From NCBI RefSeq assembly GCF_943193215.1, contig NZ_CALPDH010000024.1, positions 1 through 64,000 of the forward strand: a stretch of DNA of 64,000 nucleotides, read 5' to 3'. The position numbers and the translations under genes are program-made. Origin of the DNA: Acetatifactor aquisgranensis (GTDB taxonomy: Bacteria > Bacillota > Clostridia > Lachnospirales > Lachnospiraceae). Position 1 is the stretch's first letter. Each line of letters begins with the position of its first letter. The notes beneath the pieces are model-generated. The model had not been told where the DNA came from. It made no database searches and saw only the letters and a list, made by a program, of their open reading frames with translations. Below, one piece after another: positions 50,955-60,005 of this stretch.

Positions 50955-51737
50955 ATGTTTATGGAAGAACGGCAGAAGGATATTCTTCGCAAAGTAAACC
51001 AAACAGGGCGAATCCTGGTATCAGAGATTCAGGAATGTTATCAAATTTCGGCGGATTGTGCAAGGCGGGACTTAAAAGTATTGGAAAGCAGAGGATTGTT
51101 GCAAAGAACACATGGCGGCGCCATTGCAGTTCATCCAAAAGAAATATACCCCACGCCGACATATAATCCAATAGACATAAAAGAAATACAGACTGATTAT
51201 CTGGCAGTTGCCAAAAAAGCAATCGAATATATTCAAAACAAGGAGGTCATTTATATTACCACGTCTTTGGTCGGATATTATATGGCTGAAAACTTACCGG
51301 GAGATGTAACCATTACAGTATTGACCAATTCCGTTACCATTGCAGAAGTATTGCGAAAAAAAATAAATATATCCGTTATATTATTGGGCGGAGAAATGTC
51401 TCATCGTGGTCACTGCCATGATTTTTATACCATTCAAATGGTAAAAAATATCCGCATGGATAAAGCGTTTTTATCGCACGCAGCATTGTCTTTGGATTTT
51501 GGAGCCTCGATTCACAATCCCGCTGGTGTGGAATTTGGAAAAGCTGTTATGCAGAACAGCGGAATGAATATCGGGCTATATCCGTCTAAAAAGATAGGAA
51601 AAAATTCTATCCATTCTGTATGTGAGGTAAAAGATTATGATTTACTGATTACGGACGATAATGTATCTGAGGATTTTCTGATACAGGCAAGGGAACTCGG
51701 AGTGGCTATAGAAACAGTTAATTTGAAGGGAGCATGA
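50955..51737 (+). CDS. DeoR family transcriptional regulator
   Basis: This 260-residue repressor-type protein has an N-terminal winged helix-turn-helix (EERQKDILRKVNQTGRI, DCARRDLKVLESRGLLQRTHGGA) and a C-terminal sugar-phosphate-sensing DeoR domain (VLTNSVTIAEVL, ILLGGEMSHRGH). It heads a low-GC operon with a P-loop kinase three bases downstream and a broken PHP phosphatase gene. By analogy it would sense a phosphorylated metabolite made by the operon's kinase; this is inference. Confidence 0.92.
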   Translation: MFMEERQKDILRKVNQTGRILVSEIQECYQISADCARRDLKVLESRGLLQRTHGGAIAVHPKEIYPTPTYNPIDIKEIQTDYLAVAKKAIEYIQNKEVIYITTSLVGYYMAENLPGDVTITVLTNSVTIAEVLRKKINISVILLGGEMSHRGHCHDFYTIQMVKNIRMDKAFLSHAALSLDFGASIHNPAGVEFGKAVMQNSGMNIGLYPSKKIGKNSIHSVCEVKDYDLLITDDNVSEDFLIQARELGVAIETVNLKGA

Positions 51738-51740
51738 AAA

Positions 51741-52358
51741 ATGTATTGTATATTAGTGACCGGTATTCCGGCAGCAGGAAAAAGCACTATGGCAGAAGCC
51801 ATGTCAGAAAGGTTGAAATTGCCTGTTATTTCAAAGGATACCATAAAAGAACTGCTGTTTGACAATGTTGGTTTTCAGTCGAGAGCAGAAAAAGTAAATC
51901 TTGGAATTGCCAGTATGGAAATCATGTATCATGTCGCAGGTCAACTTATGAAAGCGGGACAACCTTTTATACTGGAGAATAATTTTGAACATTCATCAGA
52001 ACATGGAATAAAAAATCTTTTGGAAAAATATCAATATTCCGCATTGACCATTACCTTGACAGGTGATTACAAAGTTATCTACCAGCGTTTTCTGAAACGG
52101 GAAAGCAGTCCTGACAGGCACAGGGGACATGTAGAGAATGACTGTTATCCAGAAAAGAAAGAGAATCATCCGAAAACTCCAAAAACAAAAACTATTTCTT
52201 ATGAAAACTTTGTCTGCGGAATAGAACAAAGGGGATTTGATGCCTTCCTGATTGATGGCAGACAAATCAAAGTTGACACCACAGACTTATCAAAAATAAA
52301 TATGGAAGAATTATTTTCACAGATTGCGGCATGGAAGGAGGAGATTCCGCATGATTGA
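51741..52358 (+). CDS. P-loop ATPase/kinase of unknown substrate
   Basis: The 205-residue protein starts with a Walker A motif, TGIPAAGKST, at about residues 7-16, followed by a helix and VISKDTIKELLFD, the layout of small-molecule kinases (zeta toxin/chloramphenicol phosphotransferase/AAA_33 type). LENNFEH near residue 79 may hold the catalytic base. The lid region is basic (YQRFLKRESSPDRHRG). It overlaps the PHP gene by eight bases and follows the DeoR gene by three. The substrate is not evident. Confidence 0.8.
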   Translation: MYCILVTGIPAAGKSTMAEAMSERLKLPVISKDTIKELLFDNVGFQSRAEKVNLGIASMEIMYHVAGQLMKAGQPFILENNFEHSSEHGIKNLLEKYQYSALTITLTGDYKVIYQRFLKRESSPDRHRGHVENDCYPEKKENHPKTPKTKTISYENFVCGIEQRGFDAFLIDGRQIKVDTTDLSKINMEELFSQIAAWKEEIPHD

Positions 52359-52628
52359 TGCGCATGTTCATTTGGAAAAAGGCGATTATTCAGTAGAATG
52401 GATAGAACAGTTTATTAAGTATGCTGTAAAAAGAAATATAGACGAAATTTACTTCTTGGAACATACCCATATCTTCCAGGAATGCCGTAATCTATTGTAA
52501 AGTGTAATGTGCCAATTCTGACAGCGTCAGATGCCCACTCGCCACAAAATGTCGGCTTATATATTAAAGAAATGAACGACTTAATCCAATCTGACCATTT
52601 TTTTCTATTCGAAAGTATTTCGGGATGA
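52351..52628 (+). pseudogene. PHP-domain phosphatase (histidinol-phosphatase-like), internally deleted
   Basis: The N-terminal part (MIDAHVHLEKGDYSVEW, YFLEHTHIFQE) has the first metal-binding HxH of the PHP fold and stops at 52500. From about 52495 a second frame continues with a typical PHP C-terminus (IVKCNVPILTASDAHSPQNVG) and stops at 52626-52628. The middle of the protein, probably well over 100 residues, is missing with loss of frame at the join. The upstream kinase and DeoR genes look intact, so the operon has lost its last enzyme. Confidence 0.8.
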
Positions 52629-53066
52629 TGATATCGGCGGAAAATTGTACGAAAGATATTATATTTTCTTGCATAATGATGCATACCAGCGATGAAATCT
52701 GCCGATATGTACCCGGAATCTTTCGCTTGTGAGTCAAATGAGTCGGATTGCACGGTAAGTTTTCGTGATTGCGAAGCATAAAATCCAGCTCAAAGAATTG
52801 CCAGGGAAGCAAAATTTCAGCAATCATATGGAATTGTCTACAAATAACTGATGCGAGTTTATAGCCGTTTTCCTTGTATTTCCGGGCTTTCTCCTAAACA
52901 AGCTGCATCAGTTATTTTCCGACAGTTCCTATGTAGGAATCTACATGGGAAGGCTTAGCGGATTACGGACGCTTATTCTTTTGACAGCTTCTGCATGACG
53001 GAACTGCTGCAGAACGGGCAGCTGTTATACGGCGCCGAAATCCGCAATCAGCTTGCGCTGCCCGTC
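52629..53066. other. gene-poor low-GC region with long-loop inverted repeat
   Basis: No credible gene is found; minus-strand frames at 52415-52753 and 52564-52827 lack an SD and overlap the PHP remnant. A perfect 12-bp inverted repeat (aataactgatgc 52843-52854, gcatcagttatt 52905-52916) encloses 50 bases. It may be decayed DNA left by the deletion that truncated the PHP gene. Confidence 0.45.
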
Positions 53067-53483
53067 CTACTGGAGATTCCGGCGGTCTGCAGTATAAGTC
53101 TCCGGGCAATCCGCTTTGATGGTCTTGACCCTGAAGCAGAAGTACAGAATATGGAACAACCACACGCATCCCAGCACGATGCGGCCTACGGGAACCTGAT
53201 CCATCATGAGGAATCCCACGGACATCAGCAGGGTCACCGTGACCATGATGCGTATCTTGGTCTTCCGGGTCATGCCCCTCCCCTGGACATAGCTTTCCAG
53301 GTTGTTCTTGTACAGCCGGGTATTGGTAAACCACTTATGCAGCCGCTCTGAGCTTTTGGCAAAGCAGTAGGAGGCCAGCAGCAAAAAGGGGAAGGCGGGA
53401 AGCAACGGAAGCACTGCGCCCAAAGCCCCAAGCCCTACCACGATACAGCCTATTACGACATAGAATAGCTTTTTCAGTTTCAT
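53067..53483 (-). CDS. DUF454 (YbaN) family membrane protein
   Basis: This 138-residue inner-membrane protein has two N-terminal helices (KKLFYVVIGCIVVGLGALGA and FPFLLLASYCFA, in the family pattern GxxLPLLPxxPFLLLAxxCFxxSS) and two C-terminal helices (MVTVTLLMSVGFLM and LGCVWLFHILYFCF). The RLHKWFTNTRLYKNNLESY segment is the family hallmark. The ATG at 53483 follows ggagaaagtgtc; the longer frame to 53603 lacks an SD. The function is unknown. It follows the CydDC-like genes on the same strand. Confidence 0.9.
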   Translation of the reverse strand: MKLKKLFYVVIGCIVVGLGALGAVLPLLPAFPFLLLASYCFAKSSERLHKWFTNTRLYKNNLESYVQGRGMTRKTKIRIMVTVTLLMSVGFLMMDQVPVGRIVLGCVWLFHILYFCFRVKTIKADCPETYTADRRNLQ

Positions 53484-53553
53484 GACACTTTCTCCAATCT
53501 TTTCTTCTCTTTTTTCGTCTCCATGAAGGATGGGGGCATCATCTTTTTTCCGC

Positions 53554-55386
53554 CTAACTCTTCCGCCCGGTTTTACTTTCCACCGTGTATACGGTATCGG
53601 CAATCCGCATAGTGGACTGGCGGTGGGATACCAGCGCCACTGTTCTACCCTCCCCTTCCTCGCAGAGGGATTTCAGGATGACCGCTTCGTTCAGGCTGTC
53701 CAGGTTGCTGGTGGGCTCATCCAGGAGCAGAAAGGGCGCGTCGTGGAGGAAAGCCCTGGCCAGCCCCAGCCGCTGGCGCTCTCCGCCCGACAGGGTGTCG
53801 CCCAGTTCGCCTACGGGCGTGTCGTACCCATTCGGCAAGGTCATGATGAAGTCATGGACGGATGCCTTTCTACAGGCGGCTTCTATCTCTTCCTCCGTGG
53901 CATCCAGTTTTGCGATTCTCAGATTGTTCCGGATGCTGTCGTGGAACAGATGGGTCTCCTGGGTGACAAAGCTTTCGCAGTCCCTCAGGGATGCTGTGTT
54001 GATGCTGTGGAGCGAAACGCCGGATATGCGGATATCCCCGCTGTCCGTCTTCCAGAAGCGCATGAGCAGTTTCAGCAGCGTGGATTTCCCGGAGCCGCTT
54101 TTGCCGGTGATGCCCGTGATCCGGCCCGGCTCGCACACAAGGCTCAGATCCTCCAGAATCCTTTCGTTCCCGTAGGAGAAGCTGACTTTCTCTGCCTTCG
54201 CGCCGCCGAAGGCCATTCTGTCGAGAGCAGCGCCCCCGGTGATTTCCTCCGCCACAGGCTCCTCGTCCAGGATGTCCAGCACTCTGTTCCCGGCGGCAAA
54301 AGTGCTCTGGAGGGTGCTTCCCAGATTGGCCAGGGCGATGGCCGGGCCGAAGGAAGAAAACAGGGCCGCCGTGGGGATCAGCACGCCGGAGAAATCCACT
54401 TTTCCGGCCTGACAGAGCATGGCACTGGCGAACAGCATGCACAGGTCAAAGAGCAGAATCACCGTGTTCGCGGCGGCCATGTTCCTTCCGGAGATGCGCT
54501 TCATGCGTCTCTCGTCGCCGGAGAGCCCGTCTGTCCTGGCGTTCATTTCCGCCAGGCGCGCTTCCCCCTGTCCGTACTGAAGCGTCTCAGGAAGCCCACG
54601 TAGGCTGTCGAGGACGAAGCTGCTCAGTTCCCCGGATTTGGCGCGGAATTCCATGGCGGCGTTTCTCCTGGGTGATTTTCCTCCGGGGATTCCGGCATTG
54701 TTAAGTCCTGTTCTGGCCGGGTCTGTCCCAGCCAGGCCTGTGGATTCAGAACATTCTCTGTCCGCAACAACTTTTACTATGCTTTCTCTACCAAAGCCAC
54801 TTCGCCTTGTCCGCGCTCCACTGTTGCTTAACCTTGATGTCACCAACGGAATTACAACTCCGACCACAAGGTACGCCACAAGCGCCAAAAGTCCCAGCGC
54901 CGGGTGGAAGGCACCGATGAAAAGGCTCATGACCACGGTGAAAAGAAACGCTATCGCCACCGGAGAGATGGTGTGGGCATAGAAGACTTCCAGCAGCTCG
55001 ATGTCCGAAGTAATCACCGAAATCAAATCCCCTTTGTCCCGGCCCTCCAGTTTGGCCGGACAGAGCTTCCGCAACGCCTGGAACACCTTATCCCGAATCA
55101 GCGCCAGCAGCTTGAAAGCGATATAGTGGTTGCATCCCTGTTCCGCATAGCGCAGCACCGCCCGCAGCAGGGCAAACAGCAGAACGCAGATGAACACTGT
55201 CTTCGCGCCTATTGCCGTTTCATACCCCAGCACGTCAAGCACCGCAAAGCCGCCCAGGATGGTGATAAAGGCGGCGCAGAGGTGTCCGATGAATCCCATG
55301 AGCACCGCCAGAATCATATAGCCTGTCAGCGGCTTCACAAGGCCGATCAGCCTTGCCATCACCGCGAATCCGCTTCGTCTCTTCAT
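53554..55386 (-). CDS. CydC-like ABC transporter subunit
   Basis: This 610-residue ABC exporter subunit has six membrane helices, then an ATPase domain with GKSGSGKST, LSGGERQRL and LLLDEPTSNLD, followed by VSHRQSTM. The overall pattern resembles CydC, which with CydD exports cysteine or glutathione, although no cytochrome bd genes are visible here. Between membrane helices 4 and 5 there is a hydrophilic insertion of about 45 residues (FGRESIVKVVADRECSESTG and following) not expected in the family. Its start overlaps the stop of the upstream subunit by four bases (ATGA). Confidence 0.85.
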   Translation of the reverse strand: MKRRSGFAVMARLIGLVKPLTGYMILAVLMGFIGHLCAAFITILGGFAVLDVLGYETAIGAKTVFICVLLFALLRAVLRYAEQGCNHYIAFKLLALIRDKVFQALRKLCPAKLEGRDKGDLISVITSDIELLEVFYAHTISPVAIAFLFTVVMSLFIGAFHPALGLLALVAYLVVGVVIPLVTSRLSNSGARTRRSGFGRESIVKVVADRECSESTGLAGTDPARTGLNNAGIPGGKSPRRNAAMEFRAKSGELSSFVLDSLRGLPETLQYGQGEARLAEMNARTDGLSGDERRMKRISGRNMAAANTVILLFDLCMLFASAMLCQAGKVDFSGVLIPTAALFSSFGPAIALANLGSTLQSTFAAGNRVLDILDEEPVAEEITGGAALDRMAFGGAKAEKVSFSYGNERILEDLSLVCEPGRITGITGKSGSGKSTLLKLLMRFWKTDSGDIRISGVSLHSINTASLRDCESFVTQETHLFHDSIRNNLRIAKLDATEEEIEAACRKASVHDFIMTLPNGYDTPVGELGDTLSGGERQRLGLARAFLHDAPFLLLDEPTSNLDSLNEAVILKSLCEEGEGRTVALVSHRQSTMRIADTVYTVESKTGRKS

Positions 55387-57167
55387 CTCTCCGCCGTCTC
55401 CTTTCTGTTTTCATCGCTTTTTGAATCCGCCGCCTCCTGCCGGGTATGCCCGAAATTCTCCAGGCTCTGCTGGGCGTTCCACAGCTTGGCGTACACGCTT
55501 CCCTTTGCCAGCAGCGTCTCATGGCTGCCGCTTTCCGCCACGTTTCCATGCTCCATCACGTAGATACGGTCGGAAACCGTCACATTGGCCAGGCGGTGGG
55601 AAATCAGGATGACGGTCTTCTTCCCCGCCAGCCGATGAATCTCCCCCATGATGTCGTTCTCACTCTCCACATCGATATTGGAGGTGGCTTCATCGAAAAT
55701 ATAGACCGGGCTGTCGTGGAGCAGGGCCCTGGCCAGCGCCAGTCTCTGGCATTGGCCGCCGGAAAGGTTGGAGGCCTTCTCCGCCAGGGCCGTGTCCAGT
55801 CCGTTCTCGCCTTTCAGGAAGTCCGCCAGCTTTACCCGCTCCAGCACGGCCCACAGCTCGCTGTCGGAAGCGCCTGGCCTGGCCGCGGTCAGGTTTTCCC
55901 GCACGGAGCCTTTGAACAGGTAGCTCTGGTGGCTGATGTAGGTCAGGTTCTTCATCAGGCTTTCCTCGGAAAGCTCCGACAGCTCCTGGCCGCCGATTTT
56001 CACCCAGCCGCTATAGCCCCTGCTCCGTCCCATGAGGATTGCTGCCACCGTGGATTTCCCGCAGCCGCTCTCGCCCACGATGGAGGTAAAGCTGCCTTTG
56101 GGGAATTCCATTTGGATGCCGTGGAGGATTTCCCTGCCCTCTTCATAAGAAAAACGCAGCCCCTGGCACACAATGGAGCAGTCCTCCGGAACCGGAACCG
56201 TCTTCGCCGCGGGCTCCGGCAGATCCAGCAGCCGGAAAATCTTGTCGCTGGCGGCCATGCCGTTCATGGCGATGTGGAAAAAGCTTCCCAGCTGCCGCAT
56301 GGGGATGAAGAAGTCCGCCGCCAGCCAAATGATCAGAAGGCATCCCGCCAGGGACACTTTCCCAGCCCCAAACTGGGTCACCGCCATGATGATTCCCAGC
56401 GCCGCGCCGCCGTAGGCAATCAGGTCCATGATGGTGATGGAGTTCAGCTGCATGGTCAGCACTTTCATGGTGATTTTGCGGAATTTCTCCGATTCCTCGT
56501 TCATTTCCTGATTCTTGAAGCCGTCCGCCTGGTAGATTTTCAGGGTGGTCAGGCCCTGGAGGTTCTCCAGAAAGGTATCCCCCAGCGCCGTGTACTGGCC
56601 CCAGTATCTGGACAGCAGTTTCTTCGCCCAGGTCTGGACTGCCGCTATGGCCACAGGAATCAGCGGGACGCAGATCAGCAGCACCACGGCGGAGGGGACG
56701 TTCACAAAGCAGAGGTACCCGAACAGGGTCAGGGGCGCCAGCATGGCGTAAAAGAACTGGGGCAGATACGCGCCGAAGTAGGTCTCCAGCTGATCCACGC
56801 CCTCCACCGCCACCTGGACGATCTCCGAGGTCTTCACCTGTTCCCGGCAGGAAGTCCCCAGCTTCAGCAGCTTCCGATAGATTTTCTCCCGTAGGGTCTT
56901 TTTCACCGCTTTGGAGGACAGGTAGCTCATGGCGCTGGAGCCTGTGGTGCAGACGTAGCGGACAATGACGGCAAGGGCCGCCAGGATGGCCGTCGCCAGG
57001 ATATCGCCGCTGCCCGCCGTGCCCCGGAACAGTCCGGCCAGCAGCCTAGTGATGGCTGTCATCATGACGATATTGGCGGCAAGGGAACACCACTGCAGCG
57101 CCACGTTCCCGGCTATGTATTTCTTGCTTTCGCTGACTGTGCCTATCAGCCTTTTATTGATCATCAT
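55383..57167 (-). CDS. CydD-like ABC transporter subunit
   Basis: This 594-residue partner of the CydC-like protein has six helices and an ATPase domain with GESGCGKST, LSGGQCQRL, IFDEATSNID and ISHRLANV, all catalytic residues intact. The start MMINKRLIGTVSESKK at 57167 follows aggaggatgtgcc. It is the first gene of the pair, behind a promoter at 57261-57290 and a leader hairpin at about 57223-57250. Substrate: possibly thiols, by resemblance only; a drug or peptide cannot be excluded. Confidence 0.85.
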   Translation of the reverse strand: MMINKRLIGTVSESKKYIAGNVALQWCSLAANIVMMTAITRLLAGLFRGTAGSGDILATAILAALAVIVRYVCTTGSSAMSYLSSKAVKKTLREKIYRKLLKLGTSCREQVKTSEIVQVAVEGVDQLETYFGAYLPQFFYAMLAPLTLFGYLCFVNVPSAVVLLICVPLIPVAIAAVQTWAKKLLSRYWGQYTALGDTFLENLQGLTTLKIYQADGFKNQEMNEESEKFRKITMKVLTMQLNSITIMDLIAYGGAALGIIMAVTQFGAGKVSLAGCLLIIWLAADFFIPMRQLGSFFHIAMNGMAASDKIFRLLDLPEPAAKTVPVPEDCSIVCQGLRFSYEEGREILHGIQMEFPKGSFTSIVGESGCGKSTVAAILMGRSRGYSGWVKIGGQELSELSEESLMKNLTYISHQSYLFKGSVRENLTAARPGASDSELWAVLERVKLADFLKGENGLDTALAEKASNLSGGQCQRLALARALLHDSPVYIFDEATSNIDVESENDIMGEIHRLAGKKTVILISHRLANVTVSDRIYVMEHGNVAESGSHETLLAKGSVYAKLWNAQQSLENFGHTRQEAADSKSDENRKETAER

Positions 57168-57222
57168 GGCACATCCTCCTAGGCTAATATTAATTAGATT
57201 CATCTAACCTTGATTCAAATAA

Positions 57223-57250
57223 AGGCGACTACCCATTGTTAGTAGTCGCT
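57223..57250. repeat. leader hairpin of the CydDC-like operon
   Basis: The 8-bp arms gcgactac and gtagtcgc are perfectly complementary around a 9-base loop and lie in the predicted leader about 60 bases before the start codon. It could protect the mRNA end or regulate translation. Confidence 0.6.
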
Positions 57251-57260
57251 AACTATATAT

Positions 57261-57290
57261 AGTATACTCCCTATGGTACAATTTTGTCAA
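57261..57290 (-). promoter_or_regulatory. promoter of the CydDC-like operon
   Basis: On the minus strand TTGACA (57285-57290) and TATACT (57261-57266) are 18 bp apart. Confidence 0.7.
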
Positions 57291-57387
57291 CGATATTTTG
57301 GTTCTTTCTGATCTTGGTTGAAATGATAATCCATTTCCCATATTTTGTGTCTTTGCCGGAAACGCCTGGGCGGAAAGCAAAAATAAA

Positions 57388-57412
57388 GGGCTGACAAAAA
57401 TCCTGTCAGCCC
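57388..57412 (-). terminator. terminator of the AraC/GyrI-like gene
   Basis: The perfect 9-bp arms gggctgaca (57388-57396) and tgtcagccc (57404-57412) are followed on the minus strand by a T-rich stretch, about 100 bp after the gene at 57513. Confidence 0.8.
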
Positions 57413-57512
57413 TCATCTGTTGCCATGGATCGCTGCCGTGGCGGTCACGGCTTTCTCCGGACGCTTCCCTCCGCCGCGGCAATCCAATCATGGCCTTCCC
57501 ACGGATACGAGT

Positions 57513-58403
57513 TTACTTCCTCTTGACCGGGATCCATATCTCGCTCTCGTAATCCGCCGCCTGGGTATTCCCGCTTCCGCTGTACCATTCCACATTGCCC
57601 GGAAAAGCGATTTCATACTCCGGGTTGCCCGGCAGCCACTGGCTGAAGATCTTCGTGTTCACCGCCTGTATGGCCTCCGGCATGGGGCCTGTGCAGCGGA
57701 ACTTGGCCCAGGTCAGCTCCGGGAACCGGAACACCGACATCCCCTGGGGCACCTTTCCTCCATGGTAATCGCCCGCTATCATATAGCGGAATTTCCCACT
57801 CCCCACGTCTTCGATGCAGACGCCGTACATCCCGATGCCGCAGCTGCGAATCACTTCTTCCTCCTCATTCCGGGGCTCTTTCCCGGCGCACAGGCCAGCC
57901 ATCTTCCCGGCGCGCACCTCATTCCAAAAACCGGGGATTTCCCGGTGCGCATCCTCAAAGCCGAACTGCCTCTCATAACCGATTACCTGGAACGCAATCT
58001 TCTCCTCCACACGATAGTCCATCTCATTTCCTCCTTTGATGTCCACTTGTATTTTCAGAGGCAGGAATACCCTGATGCCGGCCGGATTCGCCCTCACCTG
58101 CACGGGCGTGGCCCCATGGAACCTGGAAAACGCCCTGGAGAAGCTCTCCGGCGTCTCATAGCCATACTTGAACGCCAGGTCGATCAGTCTCTCCTTGTCG
58201 GCGATGATGTCCAGCGCTGCCAGATAAAGCCTTCTGTTCCGGATATACTCTGCGCAGGAATACCCGGTCATGACCTTGAAGCCCTTCTGCAGATAGAACT
58301 GCGAGAGGTACACCGCCCCGGCCACCTCTTCCGCCCCCTGCAAAGTCAGCAGATTCGTCTCCATGTAGTCTATGGATTTCCGTATGCTCTCCAACCAGTC
58401 CAT
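57513..58403 (-). CDS. AraC family regulator with GyrI-like effector domain
   Basis: The first ~110 residues are an AraC-type double helix-turn-helix (VYLSQFYLQKGFKVMTGYS, DLAFKYGYETPESFSRAFSR). The remaining ~180 residues resemble the GyrI/effector-binding (AraE_bind/SOUL-like) barrel that binds hydrophobic small molecules (FQVIGYERQF, GIGMYGVCIEDVGSGKFRY). The order, DNA-binding domain first, is that of the Rob/BltR-like subgroup. The length is 296 residues. It is a candidate regulator of a neighbouring exporter, but no direct link is shown. Confidence 0.9.
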   Translation of the reverse strand: MDWLESIRKSIDYMETNLLTLQGAEEVAGAVYLSQFYLQKGFKVMTGYSCAEYIRNRRLYLAALDIIADKERLIDLAFKYGYETPESFSRAFSRFHGATPVQVRANPAGIRVFLPLKIQVDIKGGNEMDYRVEEKIAFQVIGYERQFGFEDAHREIPGFWNEVRAGKMAGLCAGKEPRNEEEEVIRSCGIGMYGVCIEDVGSGKFRYMIAGDYHGGKVPQGMSVFRFPELTWAKFRCTGPMPEAIQAVNTKIFSQWLPGNPEYEIAFPGNVEWYSGSGNTQAADYESEIWIPVKRK

Positions 58404-58577
58404 CTTAGTTCCTCCCGGGAACTGTCACTGTTCCCTGTCCTCTGATGGGATTATGATAACATCTGTCGGCCGCTTTCGTCCTGACTTTTCCGGCACGAAT
58501 CTGTCCGCGTGGACAGAGACCGCCGGAATCGTCTTTCCGGAAAGCGGATAGCTGCAAAATGACGAAACCCCCCGGTC

Positions 58578-59861
58578 TCAGACCGAAACCGCCGCCCCGT
58601 TCCTCTTCCGGGACTCCTCCGCCAGGAACACCAGCCTGTGGCCGGTCATGGAATCGTCCAGAGTGGTGCAGCAGGGCGAGGGCTCCCCGCCCCGGAGCAA
58701 TGTGACGAAATCGTGGATGATGGCCTGATCCCCGCCGCCGTGGGCATTCCCGTGCTGGTCCCGGGAGACGTCCACCACCTCGGTGATCCTTCCCCCGGGC
58801 GCGTCCGGGGCGATACGGTGCACGGTGAACCGCTCTTCCTCGAAGAGCCCCAGGATTTCCCCCTTGGTGCCCGTGATGTGGATGTGCCGTCCCGAGGCGG
58901 AAGCGCCGCCGTTCATGGAAAATGTCCCCGTAGCGCCGTCCGCGAAGCTTACCAGCATGGACTGGTGGTCCACAATCTGGAGATTGCAGCGGTATACGCA
59001 GCGGCTGAAGGGATTCTCCGGGTCGCTGAGCACAGCCGTCTTCTCCTCCTCGGATATCTTCTCGTAGCCGATGTCATGCCAGATATTGCCTGTCCAGCGC
59101 TGGGGATGCTCTATATAGAGTCCTCTGGCCGAATAGGGGCATGTCCCCTCTATGGGGCAGTCGATCAGGCAATGGTTCCCCGCGCCCTCGGGCGCCATCT
59201 CTGGCTTGAACTGGAATATGTTCCCCACGCTGGACACGCTCACGGGGTCGTTCCCCCGCATGAGCCAGGTCATGATATCGATGTCATGGCAGGATTTGGA
59301 CAGCAGCATGCCGGAGCCGCATATCTCCGGGGAGGCGTACTTTCCCCTCACGTACGACACGGATTCATGGAAGTAGCTCACCTGCTCCGCCATCCGGATG
59401 TCCACCACTTTGCCGATTCCTCCCGCCGTGAGGATTTCTTTGATTTTCCGATAAAAAGGGGCGTAGCGCAGCACATGGCAGACCATGATATGCCGGTCCG
59501 TCACATGCTCGCAGGTGAGCAGCCGCTCCGCTTCATGCATGTTCACCGCAAAGGGCTTTTCCAGCAGGATGTCATAGCCGTGCCGCAGCAGCGGCAGGGA
59601 CGTGGGCACATGCTGCTGGTCCATGGTGCCGTTGATGACGCCGTCCGCGAACTTCGGCACTGCCACCAGCTCCTCCACGGAGGAGAAGCAGTGCTCCTCC
59701 GGGATTCCGAAGGTCTCACGAGCCGTCCGTATCCGCTCGGGATTGATATCCACCACGCCCACGATCTGGAACAGATCCGGATGCTCCAATGCCTCACGGG
59801 CATAAACCATGGACCTGACGCCCATGCCTACGATGATAATGCGAATTGGTCTTGATGTCAT
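58578..59861 (-). CDS. Gfo/Idh/MocA family oxidoreductase
   Basis: This 427-residue NAD(P)-dependent oxidoreductase has an N-terminal Rossmann fold (RIIIVGMGVRSMVYAREALE) with the EKPFAVN catalytic-Lys motif near residue 97 and a C-terminal sugar-binding sheet domain. SKSCHDIDIMTWL holds the catalytic Asp/His. A C-terminal segment with several Cys (GNHCLIDCPIEGTCPYSARG) is typical of a subgroup with an extra insertion. The start ATG 59861 is favoured over 59912 because it begins the Rossmann strand. It stands alone between a regulator and the ABC exporter genes. Confidence 0.9.
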   Translation of the reverse strand: MTSRPIRIIIVGMGVRSMVYAREALEHPDLFQIVGVVDINPERIRTARETFGIPEEHCFSSVEELVAVPKFADGVINGTMDQQHVPTSLPLLRHGYDILLEKPFAVNMHEAERLLTCEHVTDRHIMVCHVLRYAPFYRKIKEILTAGGIGKVVDIRMAEQVSYFHESVSYVRGKYASPEICGSGMLLSKSCHDIDIMTWLMRGNDPVSVSSVGNIFQFKPEMAPEGAGNHCLIDCPIEGTCPYSARGLYIEHPQRWTGNIWHDIGYEKISEEEKTAVLSDPENPFSRCVYRCNLQIVDHQSMLVSFADGATGTFSMNGGASASGRHIHITGTKGEILGLFEEERFTVHRIAPDAPGGRITEVVDVSRDQHGNAHGGGDQAIIHDFVTLLRGGEPSPCCTTLDDSMTGHRLVFLAEESRKRNGAAVSV

Positions 59862-60005
59862 TTTCTTCTTGCCATTCCTTCCCGGTAAAATCGGCAGCTC
59901 TATTCTGTGCAAACGGAGCGGCTTCTTTCATTTTCCTATCCATAATAAACCATTGCTCCATATTTTTCTACAGTAATTTTATTTTCCGGATAACTTTTCC
60001 CTGCT

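Noticed and set aside
52415..52827. Minus-strand frames over the PHP remnant and following region
   Set aside because: They overlap a recognisable decayed gene on the other strand, have no SD and match no family I know.
53088..53097. ctgcagtata resembling the right end of the dispersed repeat
   Set aside because: Only about ten bases match and no second arm is present nearby, so it is likely chance.
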